From assembly GCF_001006805.1 (NCBI RefSeq), contig NZ_LN811351.1, positions 472,414 through 536,413 of the forward strand: a stretch of DNA of 64,000 nt, written 5' to 3'. Source of the stretch: Microvirga massiliensis. GTDB lineage: Bacteria; Pseudomonadota; Alphaproteobacteria; Rhizobiales; Beijerinckiaceae. Positions 52,512 to 60,995 of the stretch are shown here, in pieces (the stretch's first letter is position 1; each line of letters begins with the position of its first letter). The translations under genes were made by a program, and so were the position numbers. A model generated the notes under the pieces. That model was given only the letters and a program-made list of their open reading frames with translations. It did not search any database and was not told the DNA's origin.

Positions 52512-53198
52512 ATGTCCAAGCTCTCAGCCCGCCCCGCCAAAACCGATCCCGCGACCGCATCTCCAGACTCGGCTGCCTCTGCCGACCTGAGGACGGGGTC
52601 GAGCGCTCCTGCAGAAGATCTCCGCTCGCTGGAGAAGGCGCTTGGTTTACAGATCCGGCTGTTGCGGCGTGAGCGCGACCTCTCGGTGGCGGATTTAGCC
52701 GGGGCTGCCGGGATTTCCATCGGCATGATCTCCAAAATCGAGAACGGCCAGATCTCCGCTTCATTGTCGTCCATCCAAGCCATTGCCAACGCGCTCAATG
52801 TCCCCTTCAGTTCGTTATTCACGGCCGTCGAGGAGAAGCGCGACTGCTCCTATGTCCGAGTTGGTCAGGGCGTGATCATCGAACGACGCGGAACGAAGGT
52901 CGGGCACGTTTATGAACTGCTCGGACATGCGTTGGGCGGCGATATCGTCGTCGAGCCCTACCTAATCACGTTGAAAGGCGACGCCGACCCGTACACCAAC
53001 TTCCGGCACTCGGGGACGGAGTTCATCTATATGCTCACTGGCGAGGTGATCTACCGGCACGCCGATTGCAGCTATCATCTCAAGCCTGGTGATTCTCTTC
53101 TTTTCGACTCGGGCGCGGTGCACGGCCCGGAGGAACTGCTCGTCAAGCCCATGACCTATCTATCTATCATTATCTATCCACGCCATTCCGCCCGATGA
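52512..53198 (+). CDS. XRE-cupin transcriptional regulator
   Basis: A regulator of about 228 residues. Residues 40-100 hold a helix-turn-helix (LRRERDLSVADLAGAAGIS, then MISKIENGQISASLSS), and residues about 140-225 hold a cupin (HSGTEFIYMLTGEVIYRH, LKPGDSLLFDSGAVHG). Such proteins control amino acid, amine or polyamine metabolism, with the cupin as sensor. The start is uncertain: ATG 52512 or 52482, neither with a strong ribosome binding site. It lies 160 bases upstream of the glutamine-synthetase-like gene on the same strand and is its likely regulator. Confidence 0.88.
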   Translation: MSKLSARPAKTDPATASPDSAASADLRTGSSAPAEDLRSLEKALGLQIRLLRRERDLSVADLAGAAGISIGMISKIENGQISASLSSIQAIANALNVPFSSLFTAVEEKRDCSYVRVGQGVIIERRGTKVGHVYELLGHALGGDIVVEPYLITLKGDADPYTNFRHSGTEFIYMLTGEVIYRHADCSYHLKPGDSLLFDSGAVHGPEELLVKPMTYLSIIIYPRHSAR

Positions 53199-53357
53199 CT
53201 TACGGATATTGCTTTCTGCGCTGCTGGCAGGCATTTCGCATGTCTCCGGCCCGGTTGATCGCCGAGACCGAATGCATCACGGTCGAGTAGATCAGATCGG
53301 ATAAGGGCACCTTGGTGTTTCGGCAGTTTTCCAACGACACGAAAGAATTGTGCTGCA

Positions 53358-54653
53358 ATGACGCTGGATCTCGAGAGTGCTGCCCGAGAACGGGGCATCA
53401 AGTATTTTCTGATTTCGTTTACTGATCTGTTCGGCGCGCAACGTGCAAAGCTCGTGCCGGCCGCGGCGATCGGATCAGCAGCCAGGAACGGCGTCAACTT
53501 CGCGGGCTTTGCGACGTGGCTCGACATGTCGCCGGCGGATTCCGACCTGTTCGCGCTGCCGGATCCCGATACCCTCATCCAGTTGCCGTGGAAACAGGAG
53601 GTCGGGTGGCTCGCCGCCGACCTGTTCAGGAACGGTCAGCCGGTCGAGCAGGCGCCGCGCAACCTGCTGAAGCGCTTGGTTGCTGATGCAGGTCGGAGCG
53701 GGCTACAATTGAAGTCCGGGGTCGAATGCGAATTTTTTCTGCTCACCCCTGATGGGCTTTCGCCAGCTGACTCTGCGGATCTTCAAAAGAAGCCCTGTTA
53801 TGATCAATCCGCCCTGATGCGCAGCTATGACGTCATCACCGAGATTTGCGATTCGATGCTCGCTCTAGGGTGGAAGCCCTATCAGAGCGACCATGAGGAC
53901 GGTAATGGCCAATTCGAGATCAACTGGGATTATGACGACGCACTGGTCACCGCGGATCGGCATGCCTTCTTCAAATACATGACGCGTACGGTCGCGGAAA
54001 AGCATGGGATGCGCGCCACCTTCATGCCGAAGCCGTTCGCCGAACTAACCGGCTCCGGGTGCCATGTCCATGTTTCGGCCTGGCAGGGGGACCGGAACCT
54101 TTTTGCCGATAGCCAGGACGAACTCGGCTTGTCGAAACTCGCTTATTACTTCATCGGAGGGATCATCCACTCGGCCGATGCTCTGGCGGCGCTCTTTACC
54201 CCAACCGTTAATTCCTACAAACGTATCAATGCAATTCACACGGCCTCGGGTGCAACATGGTCTCCCGGCTCCATCACCTATACGGGCGACAACCGGACCC
54301 ATATGATTCGTATCCCTCGGGGCGGCCGTTTCGAAATCCGCTCACCTGACGGCGCTGCGAATCCCTATCTCCTGCAGGCGGGAATCCTGGCGGCAGGACT
54401 CGACGGAATGCGCAACCAGCGCGATCCGGGCCAGCGCCTGGATATCAACATGTATACCGAGCGCCACACGATCGACGTGAAGCGCCTGCCGCTCAACCTG
54501 CTCGATGCCTTGCGGGCCCTCGAGCGCTGCCAAGTGCTCAACGAAGCGCTCGGGGGATTCGTGCCGGCCTATCTCAAGCTGAAAACCGAAGAGTGGAACG
54601 CCTATATGCGGCATCTGACGCAATGGGAGCGAGACACGACGCTGGATTGCTAG
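53358..54653 (+). CDS. Glutamine synthetase type III (GlnT) / gamma-glutamylmethylamide synthetase-like
   Basis: A 431-residue glutamine-synthetase-fold ligase of the GlnT/GMAS branch. Metal and substrate blocks: GVECEFFLL, DHEDGNGQFEINW, GSGCHVHVSAW, NSYKRINA and RIPRGGRFEIRSPDGAANPY. Gamma-glutamylmethylamide synthetase joins methylamine and glutamate with ATP as the first step of the indirect methylamine pathway, and its length (about 440) fits. Position tail-to-tail with the mau operon supports methylamine as substrate, but GlnT enzymes acting on ammonia or other amines look alike. The partner genes of the N-methylglutamate pathway are not in the window. The stop shares CTAG with the mauN stop on the other strand. 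Confidence 0.86.
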   Translation: MTLDLESAARERGIKYFLISFTDLFGAQRAKLVPAAAIGSAARNGVNFAGFATWLDMSPADSDLFALPDPDTLIQLPWKQEVGWLAADLFRNGQPVEQAPRNLLKRLVADAGRSGLQLKSGVECEFFLLTPDGLSPADSADLQKKPCYDQSALMRSYDVITEICDSMLALGWKPYQSDHEDGNGQFEINWDYDDALVTADRHAFFKYMTRTVAEKHGMRATFMPKPFAELTGSGCHVHVSAWQGDRNLFADSQDELGLSKLAYYFIGGIIHSADALAALFTPTVNSYKRINAIHTASGATWSPGSITYTGDNRTHMIRIPRGGRFEIRSPDGAANPYLLQAGILAAGLDGMRNQRDPGQRLDINMYTERHTIDVKRLPLNLLDALRALERCQVLNEALGGFVPAYLKLKTEEWNAYMRHLTQWERDTTLDC

Positions 54654-55606
54654 CCGGTTGCACAACTGGATGCGTGCTGCCGCCCAAGACTGTCGGAATT
54701 GCATCCAGACCGATCAGGAATGGGCGGAGCATGCTCCTCCGCAGCTTTCCCTGAGTGATGCCACCGGGTAGACATCTCGAAAACGTTCACCGGGCAGGCA
54801 TCGATGCAGCCCCCGCAATTGAGGCAATCTCCGGAAAGGATAGCCCGCGTCCCATCGCCTTTGAGCGCAGGCGTGATCACGTGAGGCTCGGAGCATACGT
54901 TGAAGCACGCACCGCAATTGGTGCAATCCCCCCGGCGGACGGCGGCGACCCGGACGATGCTGGCCGTGCCGACAGCTCCGTAGAATGCTCCGACCGGGCA
55001 AAGATGGCTGCACCAGCCTCGCCGGGTCACGAACAGGTCGAGCATGAACACGGCCAGGACGATCGCCCAGCCGGCTCCCATGCCAAAGATGAGCCCGCGT
55101 TGCAGCACGCTCACGGGATTCACGAATTCCCATGCGATCGTGCCTGTCAGGAAAGACGCCAGGAGCGCTGCCGCCAGGATCCAGAGCCGTGTGCGCCGGT
55201 CTAGCTTGCGATCCCGGGTGATGCCGAGCTTCTCCCGAAGCCAGTGTGCTGCGTCCGTGACAACGTTCACGGGGCAGATCCAGCCGCAATAGGCCCGGCC
55301 GCCAACGATCAAGTACAGAGTGACGATGAGTGCTGCGCCAAGGGTGGCGACTTGCGCCGGCACCATTCCGGCTGCAACGGATTGCAGGAGGATGAACGGA
55401 TCGCTGAAGGGGATGACGCCCAGGATTTCGCTCGAGGCGAAATTGCCGCGCGTCAACCACAGACCGGCCATTGGTCCGGCCATGAAGACCGCGAGGGCTG
55501 TCGCCTGCGAAGCGCGTCGCAGCAGCCACCACCTGTGCGCTCGCAGCCAGCCCTTGGCCCCGACACCCAGCCTGCGACTCTCGGCCGTGATGCTGAAGCC
55601 GCTCAC
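54650..55606 (-). CDS. mauN: MauN, NapH-like ferredoxin-type membrane protein
   Basis: A 318-residue protein with about four to five transmembrane segments, the NapH-type motifs YCGWICPVN and WCSHLCPVGAFYG, and two C-terminal [4Fe-4S] clusters (CTNCGACFNVC, CLNCGGCIDACP). It is the last gene of the mau operon. The GTG at 55606 overlaps the mauM stop (GTGA); the upstream in-frame part is mauM in another frame. By family it moves electrons across or at the membrane with MauM. In Methylobacterium it is not essential for methylamine dehydrogenase activity, as I recall. Confidence 0.9.
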   Translation of the reverse strand: MSGFSITAESRRLGVGAKGWLRAHRWWLLRRASQATALAVFMAGPMAGLWLTRGNFASSEILGVIPFSDPFILLQSVAAGMVPAQVATLGAALIVTLYLIVGGRAYCGWICPVNVVTDAAHWLREKLGITRDRKLDRRTRLWILAAALLASFLTGTIAWEFVNPVSVLQRGLIFGMGAGWAIVLAVFMLDLFVTRRGWCSHLCPVGAFYGAVGTASIVRVAAVRRGDCTNCGACFNVCSEPHVITPALKGDGTRAILSGDCLNCGGCIDACPVNVFEMSTRWHHSGKAAEEHAPPIPDRSGCNSDSLGRQHASSCATG

Positions 55607-56265
55607 GCAGGCCGCCCGGCTGCATTGCGGCCGGGGCCACCGAGGCCGAGCTCCCGCGGCAGCACGCGAATGGCGGCATGGCCGAGGACGCAGTGCTTCT
55701 CGCAGGTTCCGCAACCGGTGCAGTGATCGGAATGGACGGTCGGGATCACCATGCGTCGCCCCTTGATGACCTGTGTCTCGAGTGTGATCGCCTCGTCGCG
55801 GATCGGGCAGACCCGATGGCAGATGCTGCAGGTCATGCCCTTGTAATTCAGACAAGTTTCGTGGCCGACGAGCACTGCGACACCCATATCGGCATCACGA
55901 ATGCTCGCGATATCCCGGTCGAGCGCGCCGGTCGGGCAGGCCCTGGCGCAGGGGACGTCCACGCACATGGCGCAGGGCGTCTCGCGGGCGACGAAGAAGG
56001 GTGTGCCGAGCGGAGCGGAGTCCGCCAGGGTCGCGAGCCGGAGCGTGTCGTAGGGGCAGGCGCGAACGCAGAGGCCGCAGCGCACGCAAGCCGAGAGAAA
56101 ATCGTCCTCCGGCAGGGCGCCCGGCGGCCGGAGCGCGTGAGCCTCCGCCTTCCGGGAGCTTTCGACATAGGCCGCGAGGGCGACGGCAGCAAGGCAAGTC
56201 ACGCCCCCGGCCTTGATGCCGCTTGCGAGAACCTCGCGGCGGGACGGCTTCTTCGCACTCGCCAT
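55603..56265 (-). CDS. mauM: MauM, NapG-like polyferredoxin
   Basis: A 220-residue protein with a twin-arginine-type start (SRREVLASG) and hydrophobic segment, then four [4Fe-4S] motifs: CVRCGLCVRACP, CAMCVDVPCARACP, CSICHRVCP and CTGCGTCEKHC. It is exported and resembles NapG. It probably passes electrons with MauN during maturation or reoxidation. AGAGG precedes the ATG at 56265. Confidence 0.92.
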   Translation of the reverse strand: MASAKKPSRREVLASGIKAGGVTCLAAVALAAYVESSRKAEAHALRPPGALPEDDFLSACVRCGLCVRACPYDTLRLATLADSAPLGTPFFVARETPCAMCVDVPCARACPTGALDRDIASIRDADMGVAVLVGHETCLNYKGMTCSICHRVCPIRDEAITLETQVIKGRRMVIPTVHSDHCTGCGTCEKHCVLGHAAIRVLPRELGLGGPGRNAAGRPA

Positions 56266-56294
56266 TGGCGCAACCTCTGGTCCTATGCAGGCGC

Positions 56295-56639
56295 TCAATT
56301 GGCGCCGACGGTCATCTCCATTCTGATGACGGGGTGAATCCAGCAGCGCACGACGACTTTCCCCGGTTGACGCAAGACGACAGATTTCTTGGTCTTGGGG
56401 ATTTGCGTATCGAGCGTCTCGACATGGCCATCCTCATAGGTCAGGTAGAGATTGTGAGAGATGTCCGCATCGTTGATGAAAGTGATCGTGTCGCCCACCT
56501 TCGGGCTGATCCCGGTATCTTCGAGTTCGGCGTGATGAATGACAAGCTCGAACGTTGTCGCAGATGCGGCTTGTGGTTCGCTGATTGCGAAGAATCCGAC
56601 CACGGCGATCGCGGCCAGGAATGAGGTCATGCGTATCAT
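56295..56639 (-). CDS. mauL: MauL, small cupredoxin-like periplasmic protein
   Basis: A 114-residue protein with a signal peptide (to EPQAAS) and a cupredoxin-like domain: DADISHNLYLTYEDG has the His of a type 1 copper site, and VVRCWIHPVIRMEM gives Cys, His and Met in the right order (C-x2-H-x4-M). It lies between mauG and mauM, where MauL is encoded in known clusters. In those, mauL is needed for active methylamine dehydrogenase. Its exact step in TTQ formation is not established. Confidence 0.88.
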   Translation of the reverse strand: MIRMTSFLAAIAVVGFFAISEPQAASATTFELVIHHAELEDTGISPKVGDTITFINDADISHNLYLTYEDGHVETLDTQIPKTKKSVVLRQPGKVVVRCWIHPVIRMEMTVGAN

Positions 56640-56661
56640 CTCGGGTCCTCATGCATGATCT

Positions 56662-57741
56662 TTATGGCAGCTGCGGGAGTGTGACCTTCGCGGGCTCGGC
56701 TCTCAGCGACGCGAGAAAGGCCACGAGATCGTTCCGTTCGGCTGTCGAGAGCTCTACGGGCTTCATTTCGGGAGAGAGGCTGGGGCGTCGTTCACCGCCC
56801 TTCACGTAATGCTCGATCACGTCTTCAAGCGTCTTTACGGACCCATCGTGCATGTAGGGGCCCTGCAGTCTCAGATCCCGCAAGGACGGCGTCTTGAAGG
56901 CGTGGCGCATGACCACAACGTTCGGGGGCACGAACTTGCCACGTCCGGGATCGTGAGTGTCGAGTCCGATATCGTGGAAACTGTCGTCCGTGAAACGCCA
57001 GGTGGAGTGGCAGGCGCTACACCGCGCCTTTTCATTGAAGAGAACGAAACCTCTCTTCGCTTCCGGGCCGATCGCATCCTCGTCGCCCTCGACCCAACGG
57101 TCGAAGGGCGCGACGCCAGATACGAGGGTTCTCTGATAAGTGGCGAGAGCTGCCGTTACGTTGCCAGCCGTAATCGGGTCCGGACCGCCGAATGCCTTCT
57201 CGAACAGCACCCGATAGCCGGGAATCGACTTGAGACGCTCGACGACGAGGTCCATCGTCATGTTCATCTCGTCCGGCGCTGTGATCGGCATGCGAGCCTG
57301 ATGCTCGAGCGTCTCGGCGCGCCCGTCCCACTGGAAGGCCAAACCCCAGGCCAGATTCATAACCGGAGGCGTGCGCCTGGCCAGTGGCCTCATCTCGTAT
57401 CCGATCGCCCGAGGCAGAGCATCCGTCCAGCCCAGGCTCGGGTTATGGCAACTCGCGCAGGAGACGCTGGCGGAGCGCGACAGCCGTGGATCAAAGAACA
57501 GGAGCTTGCCGAGCTCTTCCTTTTCGGGCGAATGGGGATTTGACTTCGGGAATGGGATGGCCTCGGGCCGGCGAAAGCGGGCCTTCAGGCGCTCGACCGC
57601 CGATCCGGAAGCCGCGATCGCTTGGCCGGGATCGGCCTCCCGAGCCAGGGAATCAGCATGGACGAGGAGGGCGGCTGCACCGGCCAGCGCGACTGCCCAT
57701 CCAAGAACCATCTTCCGACCCAGAAACGCTTCAATACCCAT
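56662..57741 (-). CDS. mauG: MauG, di-heme enzyme for TTQ cofactor formation
   Basis: A 359-residue periplasmic di-heme protein with an N-terminal signal/anchor, CASCH at residues 95-99 and CSACH at 241-245, and a C-terminal QGPYMHDGSVKTLEDV block of the CCP/MauG family. MauG uses a bis-Fe(IV) state to cross-link and oxygenate two tryptophans of pre-MauA. The ATG at 57741 is chosen over a TTG at 57750 because GGAAG is correctly spaced. Confidence 0.94.
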   Translation of the reverse strand: MGIEAFLGRKMVLGWAVALAGAAALLVHADSLAREADPGQAIAASGSAVERLKARFRRPEAIPFPKSNPHSPEKEELGKLLFFDPRLSRSASVSCASCHNPSLGWTDALPRAIGYEMRPLARRTPPVMNLAWGLAFQWDGRAETLEHQARMPITAPDEMNMTMDLVVERLKSIPGYRVLFEKAFGGPDPITAGNVTAALATYQRTLVSGVAPFDRWVEGDEDAIGPEAKRGFVLFNEKARCSACHSTWRFTDDSFHDIGLDTHDPGRGKFVPPNVVVMRHAFKTPSLRDLRLQGPYMHDGSVKTLEDVIEHYVKGGERRPSLSPEMKPVELSTAERNDLVAFLASLRAEPAKVTLPQLP

Positions 57742-57792
57742 CTCACGCAATCTTCCAACAACGTCCAGCCACTCGGATGGTGCCGAGCGTCT

Positions 57793-58698
57793 TCAGGACG
57801 CCAGCAGCATCTCCGATGTACTGCAGAAGGCGAGTTCCTCGAGCAGCACTTCGCGCGCTGCGGTGTCTGCGAGATTCGCCATCTGCACGAGCGCCGATCT
57901 TGCCTCGAAGCCCGACATTTCGCCGTGGGGGCGGTCGAGCTGGCGCATGATGGTCTCACGAAGCGGCTCGAGCCGGTCGATTAGGTCCTCGAAGGGGCGG
58001 TCGCGAAGATCCGGTGCCGTAGCGATCGCGCCGCTATGGACCAGCATCTCGAAGGTGACACGGTGCTCTCGGCGGTGTCCTCCCGTATAGGCGAGGCGGC
58101 GGTTGGTCGAGGCGAAGGGCTCTTCCTGGCGCTGCCAGGATCTCAGGATCGAAACGGCGCAAAGGAGCCGCCATGCGGGATCGGAAGCGTTGCGCGCGTT
58201 GCGGTAGAGGGCCAGGACGGCTTGATGGCCGGGTGGCGCGCCTTCGATCACCGTGGGGTCGAGTGCGACTGCACTCGGGCGGAATGGCGTGCAACGCCAA
58301 CGCGCCTTGTGCTGGGGATCGGCAATCTGCCAGCCCGCTATCGCCATGCCGCGTCCGAGTTCCAGCGCCCAGCGCGCGAGGCGATCCTCAAGGTCGCGAT
58401 AACAGACCGTGAAGGCCTCGAGAGGCGAGGGGGCTCTCAGCCGATAGATGACCTCATTCACCTTGCCGGCATCGCCTCCATAGAACGCCACGACAGCCGC
58501 AACACCTCCGATTGTAGTTTGAAGGACATCAGTGGCGCTTGCGGCGGAAATGTCGATTTCCCAGGTCTGCGTGACCGGGTTCATCACGAAGAAGCCGACG
58601 ACGATGTCCCGCTCCGAGCGATCAGCCTTCGACTGCTCGATGGTCGCCGGAGCACTTTCCGCTTTCAGATGCCCCTGCAGGCCGTAAGGGATCCACAT
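57793..58698 (-). CDS. mauJ: MauJ, function unknown
   Basis: A 301-residue soluble protein without signal peptide. Visible blocks: VVGFFVMNPVTQTWEIDIS, AVVAFYGGDAGKV and a C-terminal helix-rich half (LRETIMRQLDRPHGEMSGFEA). Identified by position between amicyanin (mauC) and mauG, as in Methylobacterium. Function is unknown, and it appears dispensable in studied strains. The ribosome binding GGAG is 15 bases from the ATG, within the end of mauC. Confidence 0.82.
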   Translation of the reverse strand: MWIPYGLQGHLKAESAPATIEQSKADRSERDIVVGFFVMNPVTQTWEIDISAASATDVLQTTIGGVAAVVAFYGGDAGKVNEVIYRLRAPSPLEAFTVCYRDLEDRLARWALELGRGMAIAGWQIADPQHKARWRCTPFRPSAVALDPTVIEGAPPGHQAVLALYRNARNASDPAWRLLCAVSILRSWQRQEEPFASTNRRLAYTGGHRREHRVTFEMLVHSGAIATAPDLRDRPFEDLIDRLEPLRETIMRQLDRPHGEMSGFEARSALVQMANLADTAAREVLLEELAFCSTSEMLLAS

Positions 58699-58720
58699 GA
58701 CCGATGCTCGTTTCTCCGCT

Positions 58721-59092
58721 CTATTCGGCGATGACCTTGGCCTTCATGAAGGGATGGGGAGTGCAGGTGTATTCGTACGTTCCGGCCTGATTGAACCGAA
58801 CGGAGTATTTCTGATTGGCCCGAAGCATCGGCCCCTGGATGTCCTTGCTCTTGTCGGATGAGTCGACCAGAAAATGAACGTTGTGGGGAAGAGCTTCAGT
58901 GTTGACCCACGTGACAACAGACCCGGTTTTGACCCTGATCTCCGGCTGGTCGAACTTCATCTTCGAGATTCTGATCTCCTTGACCTCGCCGGTTACGGCA
59001 GCGGGGTCGGCGAGAACCTCGATCGCATCGGCCGCAAGAGCAGAGCCGAGCGGAAGAGCGACACAGAAAGACACCAGAAGAAGAGAACGCAT
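58721..59092 (-). CDS. mauC: Amicyanin (MauC), type 1 copper electron carrier
   Basis: A 123-residue precursor with a signal peptide to ALAAD. The copper ligands match amicyanin exactly: His70 (ALPHNVHF), Cys110, His113 and Met116 (TCTPHPFM). It takes electrons from methylamine dehydrogenase in the periplasm and passes them to cytochrome c. AAGGAC is before the ATG at 59092; a longer frame upstream overlaps the mauA gene and is rejected. Confidence 0.95.
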   Translation of the reverse strand: MRSLLLVSFCVALPLGSALAADAIEVLADPAAVTGEVKEIRISKMKFDQPEIRVKTGSVVTWVNTEALPHNVHFLVDSSDKSKDIQGPMLRANQKYSVRFNQAGTYEYTCTPHPFMKAKVIAE

Positions 59093-59172
59093 CTGTAAAA
59101 GTCCTTTTCTTATTTTGAGAGATCCGGAGGGCGGCGCACTCGTGGGGAACCGAGGCGCCGCCCCACCGCACC

Positions 59173-59730
59173 TTAGGCCGCTTTTCCGATAATCGGCGAG
59201 ATGGTGCAGTGATAGGTCATGGCATCGTCCTCGGCGCCGAAGCACCAGATGATGTCGTTTGCGAATTCCGGCCGATAGACCGGCAGCTCGCCTTCGGTGT
59301 TGAGGCAGGCGCAGCGCCCGGAGACGTTCTTGCCGCAGCAGTCGCGATACGAGATCAGGTAGCTCTGCTTGTCGGTCGGGTTGTAGCAGCTAGCAACCCA
59401 TGAGCTCGAGGCCAGCTTGGTGCCCGGAGGGCAGTTCGTCAGCGAGCCGCCGCTGCAATCGCAGATATTGCCGTCGATCGAGCAATGCCGCCAGTAATTG
59501 CAATCCTGAATGTCGCCGTCATGCGGCGTCCACTTGGTCCTGGGGGCAGCGCCCCCGGCGGCCTCCGCGCGGCTGACGCGGCCACGCCGGTCGACCGGCA
59601 AGAGGGGAACCAGCGCCACACCGGCGACGGCGGTGCCCACGCGGCCGATGAATCCGCGGCGGCTGGTATGTCCCGCAACCTTGCGCGACAGTTTTTCGAA
59701 CATTTCGTCGAATCGAGATCTTCCTAACAT
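59173..59730 (-). CDS. mauA: Methylamine dehydrogenase light chain, TTQ-bearing (MauA)
   Basis: A 185-residue precursor with a long leader including a twin-arginine motif (SRRGFIGRVG) and LVPLLPV. The mature part is Cys-rich (six disulfides in the family): CNYWRHCSIDG, CDCSGGSLTNCPPG, YRDCCG, GRCACL. Trp111 (SSWVAS) and Trp162 (IIWCFG) are 51 residues apart, the same as Trp57 and Trp108 of the known enzyme, so tryptophan tryptophylquinone can form. It is the catalytic subunit that oxidises methylamine to formaldehyde and ammonia in the periplasm. GGAGGAC precedes the ATG. Confidence 0.97.
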   Translation of the reverse strand: MLGRSRFDEMFEKLSRKVAGHTSRRGFIGRVGTAVAGVALVPLLPVDRRGRVSRAEAAGGAAPRTKWTPHDGDIQDCNYWRHCSIDGNICDCSGGSLTNCPPGTKLASSSWVASCYNPTDKQSYLISYRDCCGKNVSGRCACLNTEGELPVYRPEFANDIIWCFGAEDDAMTYHCTISPIIGKAA

Positions 59731-59777
59731 GGCGTCCTCCATACCTTCGTCTGAGAAAGTGTCGGGTGAACCCTTGC

Positions 59778-60425
59778 TCAAGCGGCCTGGCCGCTGACGG
59801 GGCTGTCCTTGCTGCTTTGAGCGTGCATGCGCTGGCTGGACATGTACTTCTGGATCGATGCGAAGCCGCTCTTGTCCGCCTCCAGAAGGCTCTCCAGGTG
59901 TTCGCGCGTGTTCGTCAGGCCCTTGGCGCGAATGGTGCCGGACGCATCGAGCAAGACACCATAGGGAATCTTACCCACTTGGAACCGCATCCCGACTTCG
60001 GGCGAGACGACATACGGAATGCTGCCAAGGTCATGGCTTTTCAGGAAGCGCTCATGCTCGTCGGGCTGCCCGTCGCTGACCAGAATGACCGAGATCTTCT
60101 CGGCTTTGGCGATTGACTTGATGATCGGGAAGAGCTTGTCGCAGATCGGGCAGGTCGGCGCGGTGAACATCAGAAGCGTCGCGCGCTTCTGCGGGTTCGG
60201 GCCGCCGATGCGGACGGGAGCGCCGTTGTAATCCACGACGTTGAAGGCGGGTGCCGGGTCGCCGATGTCGGGACCGTGGTCGGTCATCATGGCTCCCATC
60301 GGGGAGGACCGCTCATGCAGAAGGCCTATCTGCCGCATGAGGCCTACCACGACGATGCCGAGCCCGAACAGCGCGAGCCAGAGCAGGACGTTCGATGCGA
60401 CCAACAATTGCTGTGTCATGGTCAT
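59778..60425 (-). CDS. mauD: MauD, thioredoxin-like protein
   Basis: A 215-residue protein with one N-terminal membrane anchor (LLWLALFGLGIVVVGL) and a thioredoxin-like periplasmic domain containing APTCPIC, Cys92 and Cys95. It is required for stable MauA, most likely forming or isomerising its six disulfides. AAGGATGAC precedes the ATG at 60425, which lies one base after the mauE stop. Confidence 0.94.
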   Translation of the reverse strand: MTMTQQLLVASNVLLWLALFGLGIVVVGLMRQIGLLHERSSPMGAMMTDHGPDIGDPAPAFNVVDYNGAPVRIGGPNPQKRATLLMFTAPTCPICDKLFPIIKSIAKAEKISVILVSDGQPDEHERFLKSHDLGSIPYVVSPEVGMRFQVGKIPYGVLLDASGTIRAKGLTNTREHLESLLEADKSGFASIQKYMSSQRMHAQSSKDSPVSGQAA

Positions 60426-60426
60426 G

Positions 60427-60987
60427 TCATCCTTGTGAGAAAAGTGAGTTATCTGTTCGCGACGCGCTCGACAGTGCGCTGAGATACGTCGCGCTGAAGT
60501 AGAGGAGCAGCGCAAAACTCGCCGCGATGATGCCGATCGCAAGTTCCGCGATATTGGCCGGCCGCACAAGGGGAAGCGTATAGGCGAGCCAGAAGGCGGC
60601 GCTGGCGAGTACAGCGTTGCGCCCGACGAGCATCCAGCTCAACGACTGCTTCATTCCCATCCGGAAGCAGCCGCAATCGATGGCCCGGCGTCCACGCAGG
60701 ACGTTGACGCCGATTGCAATCCCGAACAGCACCAGCAAACCACCCGCAGTGAAAGCGGCATAGGGAGCGGTGATCCCGACGGCGAGGCCCGCTGCGACGG
60801 CGAGCTCGACCCAGGGGAGGATTGCCGCCACGGGCCGGGCAAGCGCCTCGGGCATCATCCGGAAGTTCCGAACGACGCCGAAGAACTCCTCCCGCTGCCG
60901 CAGCTTCGAGACAGCTGCGGCAGCGAAGAGGAAAGCCAGAAACGATCTCGCAAAGATCGCAACGAGCGGTTCATCCCAGACGGACAT
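60427..60987 (-). CDS. mauE: MauE, integral membrane maturation protein
   Basis: A 186-residue protein with four to five hydrophobic helices and the DoxX/MauE-type segments KLRQREEFFGVVRNFRMMPE and IDCGCFRMG with a Cys pair. MauE works with MauD in the disulfide formation of the small subunit, probably as the membrane electron conduit. It starts eight bases after the mauB stop. Confidence 0.93.
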   Translation of the reverse strand: MSVWDEPLVAIFARSFLAFLFAAAAVSKLRQREEFFGVVRNFRMMPEALARPVAAILPWVELAVAAGLAVGITAPYAAFTAGGLLVLFGIAIGVNVLRGRRAIDCGCFRMGMKQSLSWMLVGRNAVLASAAFWLAYTLPLVRPANIAELAIGIIAASFALLLYFSATYLSALSSASRTDNSLFSQG

Positions 60988-60995
60988 GGCGCCGG

